From: G963556115 sp963675945
GTDB taxonomy: Bacteria > Planctomycetota > SZUA-567
Assembly (NCBI GenBank): GCA_963675945.1
Contig: OY780932.1
Coordinates: forward strand, 3,720,001-3,784,000
Direction of reading: 5' to 3'
Length of the DNA stretch: 64,000 nucleotides
The first letter of the stretch is position 1. Each line of letters begins with the position of its first letter. Of this stretch, positions 63,432 to 64,000 are shown in pieces. Below the pieces are notes generated by a model that was not told the DNA's origin, searched no databases, and saw only the letters and a program-made list of their open reading frames with translations. The position numbers and the translations under genes were made by a program.

Positions 63432-64000
63432 TCAGCGGCTACTCTCTGCCTCCGACTCTCGTTTCCGGTCACAGCGACTCCAGTAAGTAGCCAAAACCGC
63501 ACCCGATATATTATGCCAGACGCTAAAAAAGGCGGCCGGAATCATCGCTTCCGGGGTAGAAGCAAAGAAATTCTTAGCCAAGGTCGCCGCCAATCCGGAA
63601 TTCTGCAATCCAACCTCCAGCGCCAGGGTTCGCCGCTGCCGGTAAGAAAAACCGCAGCTCCTGCCCAGAAGATATCCTGCCGCCAGACCGCAGAGATTAT
63701 GAAGTATAACCGCAATAATTGCCACCAGCGCAATACTGCGTAAATTTGCTGAATTCTTAGCTACTATCCCGGCAATGATTATCAAAATCGCCCCCATTGC
63801 CAATACCGGCATCACCCGTAGTATCCACCCAAGCCTCTGTTTAAACATATTCACCAGCATGCCCAGCACCACCGGCAGCACAACAATAGTGATTATGGAT
63901 TTAAACATCCCGAGATAATCCACGGTAAAACTCTCACCTGCCAGCAACAACGTCAAGAGCGGGGTAAGTAGAGGGGAGCAGAGCGTTGAGCAGGCAGTCA
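63432..64000 (-). CDS. Bile acid:sodium symporter family protein (partial, cut by the window end)
   Basis: The frame stays open to base 64000, giving 189 residues of the C-terminal part. The visible start ACSTLCSPLLTPLLTLLLAGESFTVDYLGMF continues through about six membrane segments, with GLQNSGLAATLAKNFFASTPEAMIPAAFFSVWHNISGAVLATYW. The ELGLQNSGLA segment is the conserved core of SBF/ASBT-like carriers. It would import an organic anion with Na+. The N-terminus is outside the window. Confidence 0.85.
   Translation of the reverse strand, partial: TACSTLCSPLLTPLLTLLLAGESFTVDYLGMFKSIITIVVLPVVLGMLVNMFKQRLGWILRVMPVLAMGAILIIIAGIVAKNSANLRSIALVAIIAVILHNLCGLAAGYLLGRSCGFSYRQRRTLALEVGLQNSGLAATLAKNFFASTPEAMIPAAFFSVWHNISGAVLATYWSRCDRKRESEAESSR

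Overview
The window comes from a Gram-negative, flagellated bacterium. The evidence is a TonB/BtuB outer-membrane uptake system, a classical autotransporter with a C-terminal beta-barrel, a flagellar hook-type protein and two methyl-accepting chemotaxis proteins. A TRAP-TAXI transporter, a cobalamin salvage operon, a PAS domain rich in cysteines, a XylR-like AraC regulator and a TatD/radical-SAM fusion are the gene mix I associate with anaerobic PVC-type (Lentisphaerota-like) or deltaproteobacteria-like genomes. The sequence alone does not settle the phylum, and no rRNA is present.

Layout. 0-14 kb: housekeeping and metabolic genes. These are a duplicated-domain NAD(P)HX epimerase, an unknown protein, an arginase-fold protein with altered metal ligands, an orphan FlgE, an IS200-type insertion, a large hybrid histidine kinase with a small zinc-ribbon gene, and a run of TatD-radical SAM, UDP-glucuronate decarboxylase and peptidase T-like genes. 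14-25 kb: a 2125-residue autotransporter, an IS3-family element with a frameshifted orfB, and a chemotaxis receptor. 25-33 kb: a FapA/DUF342 protein, an anti-sigma-type ATPase fused to GNAT, a CGGC-domain protein, a sigma-54 activator with an unusual N-terminal domain, a flavodoxin-fold reductase, tRNA-Ser(GCU) and a DUF445 protein. 33-45.6 kb: a TRAP-TAXI pair, a substrate-binding protein overlapping a PAS-GGDEF gene, an SSS symporter, a XylR-like regulator, a zinc alcohol dehydrogenase, a YczE-like membrane protein and a CoA-transferase family protein.

45.8-50.2 kb is an accessory patch. It holds an internally deleted IS3 copy, a decayed ParD/ParE toxin-antitoxin pair, an intact YefM/YoeB pair with a recognisable operator, an internally deleted IS481-type remnant, a train of five tight hairpins, tRNA-Ser(UGA) and a complete IS30 element. 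50-56 kb carries an epimerase, a second chemotaxis receptor and a multi-PAS protein with no output domain.

56.3-63.4 kb is a coherent corrinoid operon: cobalamin riboswitch, btuB, cbiZ, tonB, btuF, btuD, btuC. Corrinoids would be taken up by BtuB, powered by a dedicated TonB with about 24 Lys-Lys-Glu-Glu-Pro pentads, carried inward by BtuFCD, and cobinamides remodelled by CbiZ. The last gene is a bile acid:sodium symporter family member cut by the window edge.

I found no CRISPR array, prophage or complete defence island. The most unusual signal is a 49-nt stem-loop lying exactly 11 nt downstream of the transposase stop codon in both IS3 copies. Its loop is almost identical in the two copies, while five of the eleven outer base pairs differ and each pair remains complementary. 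A second unexplained structure is the hairpin train at 48.57-48.70 kb.
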